DNA of 64,000 bases from Macrophomina tecta (lineage: Eukaryota; Ascomycota; Dothideomycetes; Botryosphaeriales; Botryosphaeriaceae), in assembly GCA_024180945.1 (NCBI GenBank), contig JAKSGN010000006.1, forward strand, positions 1,550,001 to 1,614,000, given 5' to 3'. Below, piece by piece: positions 1 to 12,893 of the stretch (its first letter is position 1; each line of letters begins with the position of its first letter). Position numbers and translations under genes: made by a program. Under the pieces are notes generated by a model. The model saw only the letters and a list, made by a program, of their open reading frames with translations, did no database searches and was not told the origin of the DNA.

Positions 1-3000
1 AGGAAGCATTTGGTGCAACAGGTTGTAATCTCGCGTCGTCCTCCGCTTTACGGTCTTGCGACTGATAGCTGTGTACATACATACCTTAGCAGAACCTGAT
101 GCGCATTTACATCGGTTCCTGGATTCGGAGTTTAACGCTTGCATATGCTACGTCTGCCATTGTTCATGCAACCTACTCTCGTTCATTAAAGTAGGGGGTG
201 GGGGACCCGGTACGACGACTTGCATGTACCGCACGCCCTCTCCAGCTAACCCCATTAATCTAAGCCTTATAAATATTACTCGATACACGCCTTTGACGGC
301 GTTCGAAAAATTCACATCTTTTATGGCCTGACTTCTTTCAAGCCTTCCCACAGGTCTCGGGAAAACGAAAGTCTTAGCCTTGGGACACAATTAACCGCAG
401 CCGATATTAATTTGCGTACAACCTCAGTTTGGCACACCATATTCCGTGTACCCTTACAGCTTGTCGCCGGGCCTCTGCCTTCGCGGCGTCGATGATATAC
501 CTCTCGAGTGCATGTGCATATCTGTTTTGCGCACACTTCCACGGTACTCGTTGCGGGGACACGGAAGATATTGAAAGGGCTAGCAAATACTCAGTGTATT
601 TACCTTAATTCCCCTATCTGCTGCTGGACTCGAGGCATCTGGGCAGCGGCCGTAGATAGTTGGTGGATCCTTAGTGAATTAGAAAATCCTCGCTCTGATT
701 TTAGTAGGTACACCCTTTGCAGTAATGAGTAGGGGGATTCGGTGGCACATGGTCACTGAGAAATTTATCCGTGAGTGCCCGTTACTTATTCCTGTTAATC
801 CTCCAAGAGGAATGCTTATGCATCAATGAGCTGCGTTGGTCTTTGGCATGGTTTCCCGAGCAGATCAACTAAACAGCGCACTCGCAATAGGATCACACGA
901 ATAGGAGGCGGTGTTTCCTATTCCGGGGGTTGGCTGAAGCGCAGAGCCCGTGTGCATACGCGCCCATGCTGCTAAACACTAGCCACCATTGCGCATCGCT
1001 ACAAGAACAGCAGTGCCAGCACGCCGCGTCAGTGTGAGCGATGTGCAGCGGTAGTAGCAGAACGGTTGGGCGTGGTAGTCGAAGTGGCATAGCGTCGCGC
1101 GCTTATCCAACATGTCCGCAGCCCTCTCAAGGTGTAGGCGAAAGTACCGACGCGTAAGGCGAGAGATCAAGAGCGGGGCAAGCGAGGCCCGATCGTAGTG
1201 GCGACAAAGGCTGGCCGGATAGCGTTCAGGGCAGTGGACGGAGCGGGCCGGCTGTAGGCCGACGAGGCGCGAGGGAGTTCGGTATTCGTTTGAGGGCTGT
1301 GGCGTTCAGAGGGCGGAAGGGTAGGCAGCAGCCGGTGCATCTTCCGCGGCCCCATCTCGAGCCCTGGACTCTTCGGAGGACTGAGGGGGACTGGGTAATC
1401 TGTTCGACGACGGCCATCAGTGTACGAGACAAGCGATGCAACGTTACGTTCGTGTCGCTTGTAGCAGCGCGTGAAGACTGAATGAGCTTCGCCAGATAGC
1501 AGCGTTGCCAGCGAGCGAAGAACGATGCGAATGAAGGGCGTTGGCGATATTTACGCTGTCCCTTGCGTTCCAACACCGATAGCCGCTCCTGTGCATTGGG
1601 ACACGTTGCGTGTCCTGTTATCGCAAGTGAGAGCGCTGCGCGACATCTACACGGGGCAACATAGCAATGTCAGTCATGTAGCAAGTTACAGGAGCGATAA
1701 AATCTCTTCCTCGAAGGCCCGCGCAAGGCAAGCACGACAACGAAAAGTGTCCATCAAGTGGAAGCCATCAAAAATTGCGCCGGTGAAGCCCCCGAAGGAG
1801 ATTCATACCAAGCCACCTCCGCGCTGTGCAATGCAGGGCAGCCTGATAGGCCGACCGTCTTCATGATCACGGTAGCCCCAACAAGGTCTGGAAAATGTTA
1901 GCGGATTGCAAAATGTTTTGGGGGGGTGAGGGTGGACGAACAAGTATGAGAAAAGGAAGAGAGACTGAGTGCGCGTGGAAGGTCATTCTAAACGCCAAGA
2001 CGCTAGCAATAAGCGAGCCCCGTGATCGCGCAGTTCTGCTTACTACGCACTATCGCACGCGAGGAAGCACCGCCCGCTTCTCGGAGCGGCGGCATTTCAC
2101 AAGCTCCTCACACAATGTCCACCATACCGACAATCATTCCAGACTGCTTGAATCTGGGCATATCCATGGCATAGTCCATTTCGAATCTTACGCTTGCCTG
2201 CCGCAACTATCTCCGTCGGGCTCTGGTTGCCAGCTCTTTGTTGCTGCTGTCAGATGTACAGCTCCGCAAAGGGAAAGTAAACATCATCATGCTCTCCAAC
2301 ATGCACAGAAAGATGGAGGGCGTGGCAGCAATAAAAGCAAAACGGAAAGCTGCAAGGGCAATCGGGGCAACCACCTATATGTGAATGCAATAAAACTCTC
2401 CGGGCAGTCGCGTCCGGACGACTGCTTATACTCTCTTGCTATTATTCAACACCAACCTCACCCAATGTGCAAAACATTCCAAGCGCCGCTAAAAACACTC
2501 ACCAAACCTCATTAAACCCCACTAGCGGAGCGCCAACCGACTCAGCAAGGAGACGCACTGCGAGTATGCCGCAACAACCCCTCAAGATCACGCACGCTTG
2601 CTGAGCCCACGCGCTAACGCGTGTAGCATGATCGATGACGCCACGGGGCCTAATAAGCTCCAGCACGCGACAGATGCCCTTCTCGCGCCACACCACGTGC
2701 GCGCACCGCTTCCTGTCTGGCATCTAGCCAACATGATTTCACAAGGGCTAAGATGCTGGACATCAGGCGTAACCAATAGCAGAGTGTATGCAAGATCATT
2801 CCTTAATAGGTGGCGGAAATATGGAAGTGTATGCCTCTACGTGTATCATTCGCACATCATATGGTGGTATCCAGCGGCCGGACGCAAAGAAGAAGGAACA
2901 AAAAAAAAAAAAAAAAGCCGTAAAGGAGACCTCCAAATCCACCAAGAAGAGCAGATCGAGGAAGAAGAAAATACATGAGAAGGGGGATATCCAAACACAT

Positions 3001-3299
3001 ACCATCAAAACCCGGACCAATGAGAAATCGGGGGGGAGGTAGGAACACAACACAAGAAACAAATCCCGCTTGCCCACTCGTCTATGCAATGTCCTAGAAC
3101 ATAATGAAGCCCAACTACAAATCCTACATTGATGCCGTCACCAAGCGTCTAAGGGAGGAGAGAAGTCTACTCAGTCCGACCCCTCTATAGGTATCGTTTC
3201 TCATCCCATATAAGAAAGAAGAAAGGGAACAAAAAACCGGTCTCCATGATAACAGATCTTCATCCGCTTTTCACGATCTTGTCCTTCAAGGAAAAATTT
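1..3299. other. Gene-poor left flank
   Basis: No open frame here has a recognisable domain, a convincing spliced structure or a clear codon bias. The longest uninterrupted frame (1895-2515, plus) translates to low-information sequence rich in His, Ser and Arg. A 17-nt poly-A tract lies at 2900-2916. The last few hundred bases are probably the 3' flank of the minus-strand gene that ends at 3300. Confidence 0.5.
2900..2916 (+). repeat. Poly-A tract (17 nt)
   Basis: Uninterrupted run of A in the gene-poor left flank, followed by a purine-rich AAG/GGA stretch to about 2980. No insertion boundaries or target-site duplication are visible, so it is best read as a simple homopolymer. Confidence 0.9.
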
Positions 3300-5162
3300 T
3301 CAAACCTCGCCCCAAGTGGCCGCTCCAGGCGCACCAGCAGGTCCACTTCCGACGCTGCCACCGAGGTCCCAGTAATTCCTGCTGCTGCCACTACGCTTGC
3401 TCTTGCGCGTGCTCTGACTCGCGCAGCTGGATCCGGCATTCCTGTTGCTCAGACGAGACCGCTGGAGATTCGCCCTGCTGACAGGCACGGGCACAGGAAC
3501 CGTGATTGTCGTCGTCGCGTTGGGCGCCGGACACGGAGACGACGCGGGCTCAGGGTTTCCCTGGCCAGAAGTAGGCAGATTGCGGCTTACCAGGGGATGA
3601 TGCTGGCGGATCAGGGCTGCACGTTCCTGGCTTCCGGCCGAGCTTTCTGGATGAAAGGGATTCGCACTGTCTCTCCGGCTGGGAGAACTCCCGTTGATAG
3701 GTGAGGTCGGCCGGGAAGAGAAGCGTTCCTTCAGGAAGTTGAAGACCATCTTCACATCCAGATCACGCTCCCAGTACTCGCGCTCGCGCTGGGCTTCGGT
3801 GGGAGCTCCAGCAGGGCCAAGAGCGACCGGTTCCGGTTCCGGTTCCTCTTCTATACCCCAAAGAGAAGCCTCGCTGTAAGTCGTCGTTGGCTGAGGTGGA
3901 ACGGTCGGAGCAAAGTTGATATTGGACATAGATTGCGATAGTGCGGAGGTAGGAGTGGCACCGGAAGCGGAAGCGGGAATGCTCTGTCGCCTGGTCATGG
4001 AGTTTGTGTTTGAGGGGAGGCCGGCGTACGCAGGGGCTTCTTGCGTTCGGAGATAGGTAGTGAATGCTCCAGGGTGTTCGGAGAGCTGGTTGACGAGAAT
4101 ACCGAGCTCACGCGAGATGCGCTCCAGTAAGCGATGCTCCCACGATTCTCCTGGATACGGATTGTTCGTCGATTCAGCTGCGGCTGCAGCCAGGATGTCC
4201 TTTGGGTCCGCCCGGGATGATGGCGAGCCAGCAGCAGCCTCAGTCGGTAATGATTCGCCGAAGATGACGGAAAGGATGTTCTCATCGATGCCCATAAGGT
4301 CGCGGATGACACGGCGGGTGAAGCGCTGCCAGAAGGACTCATTCTCGTTCGTCTCGTCTTTCGCCGCGCCAAGGCGGGACGCTTCAGTCGCAGATGGTCC
4401 AGGTTCAGGAGCGACCCTGCTGCTCTCTGCAGTAACACTACCAGCAGTGGATTTCGCGATGCTTGCCCGACTCATACGCCTTCGCCTCCTGGTCTCCTTC
4501 TCAATTTCCTCCAGTAAGGCTCGACTCTGCTCGAGTCGCCACCGTTCGATGCGCTCCCTTCTCTCGTCATGCTCGAGTGCCTCCGTCTCTTGAAGCGAGT
4601 CTAACCTTCTCTGTACACTAGACCTCCGCCTTGCCACCTTTGTCCTCCTCGTACCAGCATTATATCTTTCGAACTGCCATAATTGTTCCTGCACCGCGGC
4701 ACTGCTCACCGGGAACGTGCCGAGACCATCATGGGTGGGAAAGACCGTCTGGCTGCTTTCTCCAAGCTGCTGGGCATTTAATGAGGGCTCATGAAAGGCA
4801 TGCAGGCCGTCGTCCAGACTATCCAGCTCTTCAGTATCGCCCTCATCTTCCGGGTCGGTGCCCTGGCAGGTCAAGTCGTCATCGTCGTCACGCTCATCGT
4901 AACCCTCCGACTTTGCCGCGGTGTCAAGAGAGCCGAAGTCGCTGAGTTGCGAGATGCCCGCGGTGCGGGGTGTTCTCTCGGTAGAGGTCGTCTGTGTGCG
5001 ACCATCGACGGAGGGCGAGAAGAGAACCCATTCCTCGGACTCGACAATAGAGTGCTTACGCTGTGGCGAGACAGGCGCTGGTTCCGCGGGCTGCTGTTGG
5101 GCAGCTTGCGAGAACGAGAGAGGGCGAGAGGGCCGCGGCCTCTGCGGCTGTTGGAAGGCCAT
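3300..5162 (-). CDS. Conserved fungal disordered protein, function unknown
   Basis: Single-exon protein of 620 residues with a true ATG at 5162. The N-terminus is Gln/Pro-rich and carries the short motif ESEEWVLFSP (residues 41-50), followed by an acidic stretch around 89-119. A strongly charged Arg/Glu helical segment (about 157-235) could form a coiled coil. The ordered-looking core starts with FWQRFTRRVIRDL (from 287) and continues through WEHRLLERISREL (from about 351). The rest is Ser/Pro-rich, with a VPVPVPV stretch, and the protein ends in a Gly-rich NYWDLGG...WGEV tail. I believe this arrangement (EEWVLFSP near the start, NYWDLGG near the end) recurs in Pezizomycotina hypothetical proteins, but I cannot assign a function. 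There is no signal peptide or membrane segment. The long uninterrupted frame and consistent composition support a real gene. Confidence 0.85.
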   Translation of the reverse strand: MAFQQPQRPRPSRPLSFSQAAQQQPAEPAPVSPQRKHSIVESEEWVLFSPSVDGRTQTTSTERTPRTAGISQLSDFGSLDTAAKSEGYDERDDDDDLTCQGTDPEDEGDTEELDSLDDGLHAFHEPSLNAQQLGESSQTVFPTHDGLGTFPVSSAAVQEQLWQFERYNAGTRRTKVARRRSSVQRRLDSLQETEALEHDERRERIERWRLEQSRALLEEIEKETRRRRRMSRASIAKSTAGSVTAESSRVAPEPGPSATEASRLGAAKDETNENESFWQRFTRRVIRDLMGIDENILSVIFGESLPTEAAAGSPSSRADPKDILAAAAAESTNNPYPGESWEHRLLERISRELGILVNQLSEHPGAFTTYLRTQEAPAYAGLPSNTNSMTRRQSIPASASGATPTSALSQSMSNINFAPTVPPQPTTTYSEASLWGIEEEPEPEPVALGPAGAPTEAQREREYWERDLDVKMVFNFLKERFSSRPTSPINGSSPSRRDSANPFHPESSAGSQERAALIRQHHPLVSRNLPTSGQGNPEPASSPCPAPNATTTITVPVPVPVSRANLQRSRLSNRNAGSSCASQSTRKSKRSGSSRNYWDLGGSVGSGPAGAPGAATWGEV

Positions 5163-6242
5163 GAGGCGGTGCAGGCGGCAGGCTAGAGTGCGGGCGACGG
5201 GCGCAAACGTTGGAAGGCTGAGAAATCAAGGGCAGGATGGTGGCGTGAGGAGGGGGACACTAGGCGGCGAGAAGATTAAATGAGAACTGGGGCGGAGGCA
5301 GGTTGCGTGATAGTCGTATATGACGGGACCCGAAGCAGGGTAAACGGAGATGGATTCGCAGGAGGATGAGTAAGGCTGAGACGATCCGGGCCCAATGCGG
5401 ACAGGACTGCGGCTGCGGTTCCAAGCAGGCAAACGGGGCTAGCAGAGGGCAGTGGCAGTCGAGGGTCGGGCGAGGATGGCGAGAGGGCGTATCCGGTGAC
5501 CCAGCCTGGGGAGGTAGCTTGCCTGCTACACAGCTGCGCGCTAGCGACGCTAGGCCAGCGGGTTGAGGCGTCGATTCGGCGGGACAAAGAGGGTGCGCGC
5601 TCGAGCACGGGGCGGGCGCAGAGGGAGTGGATGCGATGGGCGCGGTCGCGGAGCGCGGGCGATAGGATGCAGGCGGCTGAAATGGGCGCGCGGGCGTGTG
5701 ATATGCTCGACGTGTCTCTGGCCTCCCCTAGCATTGCGCCGCGATAATGGATAATGATGACGATAAGGCCGAGCTGCGCCCAAGCCTGACATGCGCAATC
5801 CCACTGGCCGGCCCGATACTCCCCCATGCACGCCAGACCTCGCTCCGACCTCGCCGTCATCCAAGATTGACGATGACTCTCTCGCAAGAGGTACGTACCT
5901 TCGCGCCAGCGTTTCGCCCGCCCGCCGCCCGCGCCCAACACCACCAGCCAGCCAGCCCAGCCGTGTGAAGCTTGTTCCCAAGAGCAGCAGCCCGCGTCAC
6001 TGCACACTGCACCGTCTGCACCACCCGTCTGTCCCTCCGCCCTATCAGTCTACCCCGCATTCCGCTGCGCATCCCCCCAGTCCTCCAGGGGCCCATTCCA
6101 TTTTGGCTCCTACGCGACGACGACACCCCACCGTGTCTCCCTTACATTGACCAGCGACGAAACCGCCCCACTGCCGACTCCCACGAAAATTACACGGGTG
6201 GTCGTGTGAGCGAGCAAATCTCTCACGACCACATAGCAGCGA

Positions 6243-6255
6243 GGGGGGGGGGGGG
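6243..6255 (+). repeat. Poly-G tract (13 nt)
   Basis: Run of 13 G in intergenic sequence. Such runs often vary in length and are error-prone in assemblies. Confidence 0.9.
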
Positions 6256-8392
6256 ACAAAAAGGGCACGCGCGCCCGCGGCCTGAACTCCGGCCACCGAC
6301 TCGTGCTAATAGGGCTGATGAGCTCAGGACTGGCAGGGCCTAAGTGCCTGCTCAGGGTCCGGCGGCAGGGGGTGGCCTGCCAGCTCAGCGTCTGAGACAA
6401 GCTCGCAGCAGCCCGTCTGTCAATCCTCGCCTCTGTTTCTGCTCAATCCAGGGAGTTGCGTGCGAAGGGGGAGGCGACAGCAGTGTTCATGTCCGGAAAC
6501 GGACAGCCCGCCTTAACCGCCGAAGCTTCAACAACGCCCCGACGCCCACCGCCTGCGACGTCGGTGGAGCTCGGTTGCCTTGGGTCTAGTTGGAATCTGG
6601 CTGGTCAAAGAACGGCGCCGAAAGTGGGCAGCTTCCAGTAGCTCCGTATCACAAATCTCTTGTCCGTGCGGCTCCGTTTGTCTTCTCTCTCTCTCTCCGC
6701 CACTCTATCAATTACCTAAGTCGGCGGCATATCTTTTGTTCGCCTCCACCCCAAGACTCCTGCCCGTCTTTCCTTTTCGAGGGTTTCTCGGGGACAAGCC
6801 GGGCCTAATTGCTCGCTCACGCAATCGCTCTCGCCATCCTTGGCCAACTCGATGCAATGCAAAGCTGCTGCACTGCGGTGACTCATGGCCGTGCAGTAAA
6901 CCACGGGTGTTCGCGCATACGCGACATTACTGGCCGTCATCCTGCCGCCACCACTTGACATTCTAGAATCCGGGATGTTGGAAATCAGAGCGGGAAAGAA
7001 AGAAAAAAAGTTAAGCTTTCCCATTTCCCCTCATCCACGTGCTGATACATTTGCCGAATCTTCTCCTCGTCCCTCCCGATTTCTCCCACCCATCCGAGAG
7101 TGATGCTATCTTTAGAGGGAAGGGATGAAAAATGTCAGTTTTGCGATCTCACTCGGGATTCAACGGGATGCGCAGGTGGCACCCTTGGCACACGCACTGC
7201 CCAGTGAGATCCGACGTCGCGCACGTGTTTGGCATAGGTTTATCTTCCGCCGGCGGGTATCGTGCCGGTGACCTCAACCCGCAGCACCTTACATCATCCC
7301 GCCCGGAGGCTCTTGCACGTCCTGTGATGAAGAAGGCTCTTGGGCTCGCGTGTGTGGCGGGGATACTGAGCAAGCAAGACGCAAACAGCGCAGGGAAACT
7401 GACCAAGAGTCTCGCCGCAGCAACCCTCCCTTCGCACATCTCCCCGAGTAAGTAACCAGAAAGCCGTTTCTTGCCTCTCCAACAATCCAGCTCGCCGGAG
7501 GGAATCCTGGGTCAGCCGAGCCTGGTCTCCCGAGATGTGCCTGACGAGCAATCTTGCGTCTCGAGGAGAAGGGGGAAAAAGAAAAGAAAAGTAAAAAGTT
7601 AGTGGCTTTGATGTATGACATTGTTGCTTCCGCAGCCCCCTGTTCGCGAAAATAGAGGTCCAATGTACGTAGCTTATACTTGTGCATGGGAACTCTGAAC
7701 CTGGTCATCCTTCCTGTTGTTTCGCCTGACAGACCCAAGGATTAGAGGCAGTAATTGCCGAAGCGCGGAAGACCGTAAGTAGATGCTCGGTACCACTTCC
7801 TCTGTAGCTCCCTGGTACGCTACTGAATCCCTGCCGGCATATAGCGTACCTCAATCCTGCAAGCCATCTACCGAAAATTATGTCTAGATCTATGACACCA
7901 ACTTACGATCACCGCGCATGGCCTTATGCAGTGAACGAACCGCATAACGGGATCGTTTTTCTGTCTTTTAGCGCGTCGTTATGAGTGCATACTCCACCTG
8001 GACACTGTGTCGCGGCCTCATTTTGAGGTCATCCGCCAACCATCTTTTTTTATTCGTGAATCTATCAGGTTTTCTGTTCAAGTTTGCCTTCCCGACGGAT
8101 GTGGTCAAGGTAGGCTGACCCAAGCCTCGATGGCCATACTATATTGTTGATCCCTAGTGGAGAATCTCGTCATTCGTCCGTCACATTGATGAGTTGTCGT
8201 TTTGTTGATTTGACGTGCGACTTTTCTGCAACCGCGTTCTCGGGAAGCCCATCCCAGTTAATCAATAAGCGGGAGAAACCTTCGATGTTTTGCAAATATT
8301 CTTCCAAAAATGGAAAATAAACCAAAAGTTGCGCCATTTCCGAACCCATCCCTTCTTCAAAACTTCAAAGGAGCGTCGATGGTATCTGAGGG

Positions 8393-8413
8393 AAAAAAAA
8401 AAAAAAAAAAAAA
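8393..8413 (+). repeat. Poly-A tract (21 nt)
   Basis: Uninterrupted A run about 120 bp beyond the stop codon of the VPS62-like gene. Seen from that gene it is poly-T and could be part of the 3' flank. Confidence 0.9.
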
Positions 8414-8534
8414 CGGTGAAATCAAAACTTTCGTATCACATATCCTTCATAATCTTACCTTGCCCAGAGCTTGCAGAGCTGCCTGAATCTCTTGTAGAGT
8501 CCTGCTCTTTACTTGGGCTCGGAATGACGGTGAC

Positions 8535-10239
8535 TCATTCCAAGTTCAACCGCGCAACCTCTTCAGGGCTCATCTCTTCGCCCTCACCACTATCAGTCCA
8601 TCTCTTCGCCCTTTTCCCGCCAATGAAATTCTTGATGATACAATCTCCATTCCCTTGGCAGACTTTCTTGCGCCCCAAGTTCTTGAATCTTGGACCAAGA
8701 GGGCCATTGACATAGTGGTACTGACCTGCGAAGCGGTATTGCCGTGGATCAGAGAGTGGATAAAACTTGTCCCCCCAATGGCCCTGAAAGTAGAACCATC
8801 CAATGGGTGCATGAGGAGTGATGGTAGACGACTTCAACTTGTCCTTCTGGTAATCATAGGTATAACTGTGAACGTTGAGTGCAGGGTCCCAGAGCGGACC
8901 ACGATCGGTAATATCATGCAGGAGACCCCAAGGGAGGATGTAGGAGTGAGTTCCTGGCGTGGCGTACTGCGCATGAGTACCGGTGGCCACATAGCCGACA
9001 GGCTATTGACCGTGTCAGCTCATCGCAAGTGTGAATCAAAGGGTATTGTGACAATGCACTTACCCTTTTCCCAATCTTCTCGACTGCTTCCCAGGCATAC
9101 GCCTCACCAAAACTGTGCTCACTAAAGAACACGGCCTTCGGTTTCCCATGGTGGAAGCGAACAACAGTGTGTTCCCAATCACCTACGTGATTGCCAAAGC
9201 GCACGTTAAGTACAACATTGCCGAGGTTGTAACTGTAGAAGAAAAACCAGAAGGCATCGACAACACCATGACCCTTGTCAATGACTACTAGCACGGCAGG
9301 TGCATCACTGCGTCCGCCAGGGCTACCGTGTTTCTTGCCGGCGGTCCAGTCCAGCGTTCGACGAACCATTCGTGGCTCGCGATCAGCTGGAGGTTCATAG
9401 CCATCCTCGTAGAGCAATTCTTCACCTTCGAGGGTATCAGTGGGTGTTGCTTGGTTAGGTGCTGTGGGATTCGGGCGTTCGCCGCCCTTATCCCTAGTGT
9501 CACCGATGCCAGCTTCATACCACGGTCTGTCATGCTCGTCTGGAAGCTCGCCGTCTATGCGACCATCCCAGTCTGGATAACGCGCCCAATCGATGTCGCC
9601 ATCACCTCCGTCCCTCCCATCTGGCTTCGTTGGAACATTCGACTCTCCACCTAACCATGCCGGGCGCTCCTCCACGTTGTCGTCACTCTGGAGATAGACA
9701 AAACGGCCAAAGTCATTGAGCTCATCAAGATTGGTGAGATTGGGATGATCTGACTTGGCTTGTAGTGGCGTGTAATTGAGATGAGGCGTGGTGTGGATAA
9801 GATGGTCGGCAATATCACATGGCCAAAACTTTTCACCTGAGAAGAGGTGCATGAGCGGTGCGTGGTCCAGCACGTACTGGGGTATCTCGCGGAGAGCTCG
9901 CTCATCCTCCGACCAGTCTTCGGGTCTCGACTTGCCGCTCGTCCAAAAATCGCTTAAATCAAAGGTATGCTTGTCGATGAGAGCTTCCTGAGCTCCATCA
10001 CCAGTTTTTTTGTGGGATTTGTTCACCCACTTGGCGCGGTTCAGATGTGTGATGCCGCAGAAGCCGAACCACTGGCACGTCTTCCTCTCCATCCATGATC
10101 GAGAACTGGCGATCCATTCGCCTTCTTCCAGCCCCTCGGAGCCACCTTGGTGGTGAGTATGCTGATATACCTGAGAGACGGTAAACAGGCTGAGGAAGGT
10201 TGATGCTAAAGCAACCCCAACACGTTTGCCTTTTCTCAT
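8535..10239 (-). CDS. VPS62: Vacuolar sorting-associated protein 62-like
   Basis: Two exons, 10239-9064 and 9002-8535, separated by a 61-nt GTAAGT...TAG intron at 9003-9063; 547 residues. The ATG at 10239 is chosen because the frame upstream offers only non-ATG codons before a stop. It gives an N-terminus MRKGKR followed by a hydrophobic stretch (about residues 7-25), consistent with a signal anchor. The body matches the Vps62/DUF946 family from memory: FWPCDIADHLIHTTPHLNY, then GHGVVDAFWFFFYSYN, a GNHVGDWEH block, and after the intron VATGTHAQY...GLLHDITDRGPLWDP and GHWGDKFYP. The intron restores the conserved run from the HSFGEAYAWEAVEKIG region into PVGYVATGTH. Yeast VPS62 is linked to cytoplasm-to-vacuole sorting; the biochemical activity is unknown. 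Family membership is firm, the exact start less so. Confidence 0.87.
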
Positions 10240-11725
10240 TTGGGTTTCGGTGGTATTTGTAAGCTCTTTGTTGTGTGGAACTGAGAGGCCGTGCGGATCG
10301 GGAGCTTCAAGGGCAGATAGGCCTGTATTTCCTTGCGTGTGAGGATGGCAACGCTGTTGCGGAACGTCTACCAGAGGCGTAGGTATATCGACGAACGACG
10401 GGGTAGGCCTGGCTCCCAACTCGGAGCTGAACGAATGGAGAGAGGCGGAAGTGTGGGAATAGAGAGAAGCGGGCGGTGCGGGACGGGCGAGCCCAGAAAG
10501 AAGTACGAGCGGTGCCTGACCGCCATGATTTGATAACACGGGCACTAAGAGAAAGAAGCATGCGGAGGTTAGCCATTTCTGGACGGAATATGTAAGTGAT
10601 CATGGGCTGTTTACTGATGTGAGGTAAGAGCACCCGGCTGAGTTAGGATTGGCGTGATGATTCTCGGTGGTCCGAAAATGCCGGACAACGGTTATAAGGC
10701 CGGATGGTGGAGCAAGCAAAGTCCGACTGGCTCAGAGGTGGTCGTGATGGAAGGCCTCGGATGATCGGCAGCAAGCATGGCCAGCTTGCTGCAGTCTGAG
10801 TGGACGGTGGGGCGCGTGAGGTGAGCGTGGCACAGGATCCGGCGGACTTTACACGGACAAACAGGGCGCGACGGGCCAGAGCACAGGGCAAAGATGGGAG
10901 ACGGCACGCCGGAAGGCAGACCGGACGGGAGGCAAAGGTCTGGGTGACTGATGGCCGTGGGTGATGACGCAGCCAACAGCGCAGAGCGGGCGCTACCTCG
11001 GACCCGCGGGCTGGACTCCAGTCGCTGCTACTCGCAGGCCGGATCAGCCGTGAGTTGACGGTCAATGCTGTAGTGCGGGGCGATGAGGAGCAGGGCGGGT
11101 CTGACGGAAGGATGATGGGCAGCCGCGAGCATCCGTGAAGCTCGTGGGGTGGCTGGGGGAGAGAGGATAGAAAGAAAGTAGAGACGAGAGCCAGCGCGCC
11201 TCACAGCGCATGGGATGGCGGAAGAGACGGCGGCGGCGGCGGATCAGCCCTACCCAGACGCTCTTCTCCCTACCGATGCACTACGTCACGGGCCTGCGGC
11301 TCTGGCCCGCGCTGCTCCTTAGCGACCGATCGGCGCCGCTTGGTCGTAGCTTGTCGCGACCTGCGATGCCTGAGAAACTCCTCTGACGCTGGCCCGCGCC
11401 GCGCTTCAGCCCAGCGCCTCTCGACTCTGCGACCAGAATTCGGCGACTTAGCCCAGCAGTGCGCCGTTCCGTCCGACGCCAGACGCGCCTTCCGCCCACG
11501 CCCAGCCCAGGCGCACCGTGGCATCAAGTTCACCCGCTGTAAAATTTCCGGTGGAGCTGCCATTTCACTTTGCTCACCACTGCGTCGCCGTGACTACCGC
11601 GCATGATGAGTGACAGCTGCAACTCCCCCTATTCCACCTTCGACCACCCCGCTCGCGATCCTGCTATGCCCTGATTCCTCGGTTACCGCACTGAGCCCGC
11701 ACTTCGCAAAATCAAACCCCCGACC
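10240..11725. other. Divergent intergenic region between VPS62-like and TFIIIC genes
   Basis: The 1.5 kb between two divergently transcribed genes, so it must hold both promoters. The frame upstream of the VPS62 ATG stays open without an ATG and is more likely 5' leader than protein. A short (CGG)n run lies at about 11229-11241. Many overlapping GC-rich frames are present but none has domain support. Confidence 0.5.
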
Positions 11726-12893
11726 ATGGCCACCTCACAGAATGGCACCGGTGCCGACGAGTGGGAATATGAGTACAGTGAAACGGAGACTCAGGTACAG
11801 CACGGGAGCTTCGCGCTGCATCGCTGTGGGGGCTGCTGACACTGTGCGCCAGGATTTCTTTCTGACGCTTGACCTCACCTCGCGAATCACGCCCCAGCAC
11901 ACCAAGAAGGGCTACGTGCGCCTCGAACACGACATCTTCGCCGACGATGATGAAGCAGACAAGGGCCAGGAAATGGGCGAGCAGACACCGCAGCAGAAAG
12001 CCACCCCCGACCCGGCCGAAGAAAATGGAACCCCGCGCAAAGAGCAAACACCGGCGCCGGAAGAGCAGGATCGCATCCAGATTGTGGGGCTCCACGGCGA
12101 CGACCCCATAGTCTCGTATCAGGGCCAGGTCTACAGCTGCCATTGGGCGTCGACCATTGGCACGGACCTTTTCTTTGCGAGGGCACCTCTGCCGGAAGAC
12201 CGGGATGCCCGGATCGCCGAACCACTGCGCAGACTGAATGGCTCCTTCGAGCTGATCGGAGCGAGCTCAGCGCGCCTGGTTGCTAAACAGGCGAGACTGA
12301 GGCCCAAATGGAACCAGAAGAGGGTGGAGCAAGCTCAGCCGGGTTCCAGTCACAGCTTTGCGCGCATCCAGGATGCTGAGAGTGTGGAGACCATCAAGTT
12401 TCCTGTCCCAGAGCACGCGACCCGTGCCCAGAAGCGCCAGGCCAACTTCTTGGAGCAGTTGAGCGCTGTTAAAGCCCGTCTTGGAGAGAAGGACAAGGTG
12501 AAACCTACCGCGTACACGAGCCGCGGAAGCAACATGAGGCCTGGAGAGGATGATGGAACCCAAGGGCAGAGGGTCTTTGTAACGTCCCCGACTCCAGAGC
12601 GAGTTGGCGATTTCACTTTCATCACCGAAGACGGCAGTAATCCTCCCAGCCCGCGAAGTCAGCGCAGCCCCCGGCAGAGCCCGAGATGGACATCTACAAA
12701 GATGAACCCGCCTCCCAACAAACGAGCGCGCCGGGCTGGTGGTAGAAGAGGCTCGACTGCCCGAAGAAGAGCAGGTCGTGCGCAGCCAACTGAGAGCTCG
12801 TTGAGGAATGAGCAAGTGGGCGAGGCTGGTCCAAATACGGAAAGTGCTACGCCAGCTACATGGGATGAGCTCAATCAAATGGACACAACCTGA
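11726..12893 (+). CDS. TFIIIC tau55-like subunit (triple-barrel domain)
   Basis: Two exons, 11726-11794 and 11853-12893, with a 58-nt intron (GTACAG...CCAG) in phase 0; 369 residues. The ATG at 11726 has a good context and yields MATSQNG...DEWEYEYSETETQ, joined by the intron to DFFLTLDLTS. The EWEYEYSETE-TEDFFLTLDL signature, with the later GLHGDDPIVSYQGQVYSCHW and IGTDLFFA, is what I associate with the TFIIIC triple-barrel (TFIIIC_sub6/Sfc7/tau55) family. In that complex the subunit helps TFIIIC bind tRNA and 5S gene promoters for RNA polymerase III. The C-terminal third is basic and Pro/Ser/Arg-rich (NKRARRAGGRRG), probably disordered and nuclear. Family call confident; identity as a particular named subunit inferred. 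Confidence 0.85.

Larger units (their letters stand above)
5163..8534. other. Intergenic region, 3.4 kb
   Basis: Between the start of the minus-strand gene at 5162 and the stop of the VPS62-like gene at 8535. The first 1.2 kb is GC-rich and presumably contains the promoter of the 620-residue protein; overlapping open frames there on both strands show no domain. A 13-nt G run lies at 6243-6255 and a 21-nt poly-A at 8393-8413. No gene, tRNA or transposon is recognised. Confidence 0.5.

Noticed and set aside
1895..2515. 206-codon plus frame in the left flank
   Set aside because: Low-information sequence, no codon bias, no splice signals and no family.
10240..10545. N-terminal extension of the VPS62-like frame up to 10545
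   Set aside because: The extension begins at GTG and has no ATG before the in-frame stop further upstream; the ATG at 10239 gives a sensible signal anchor.
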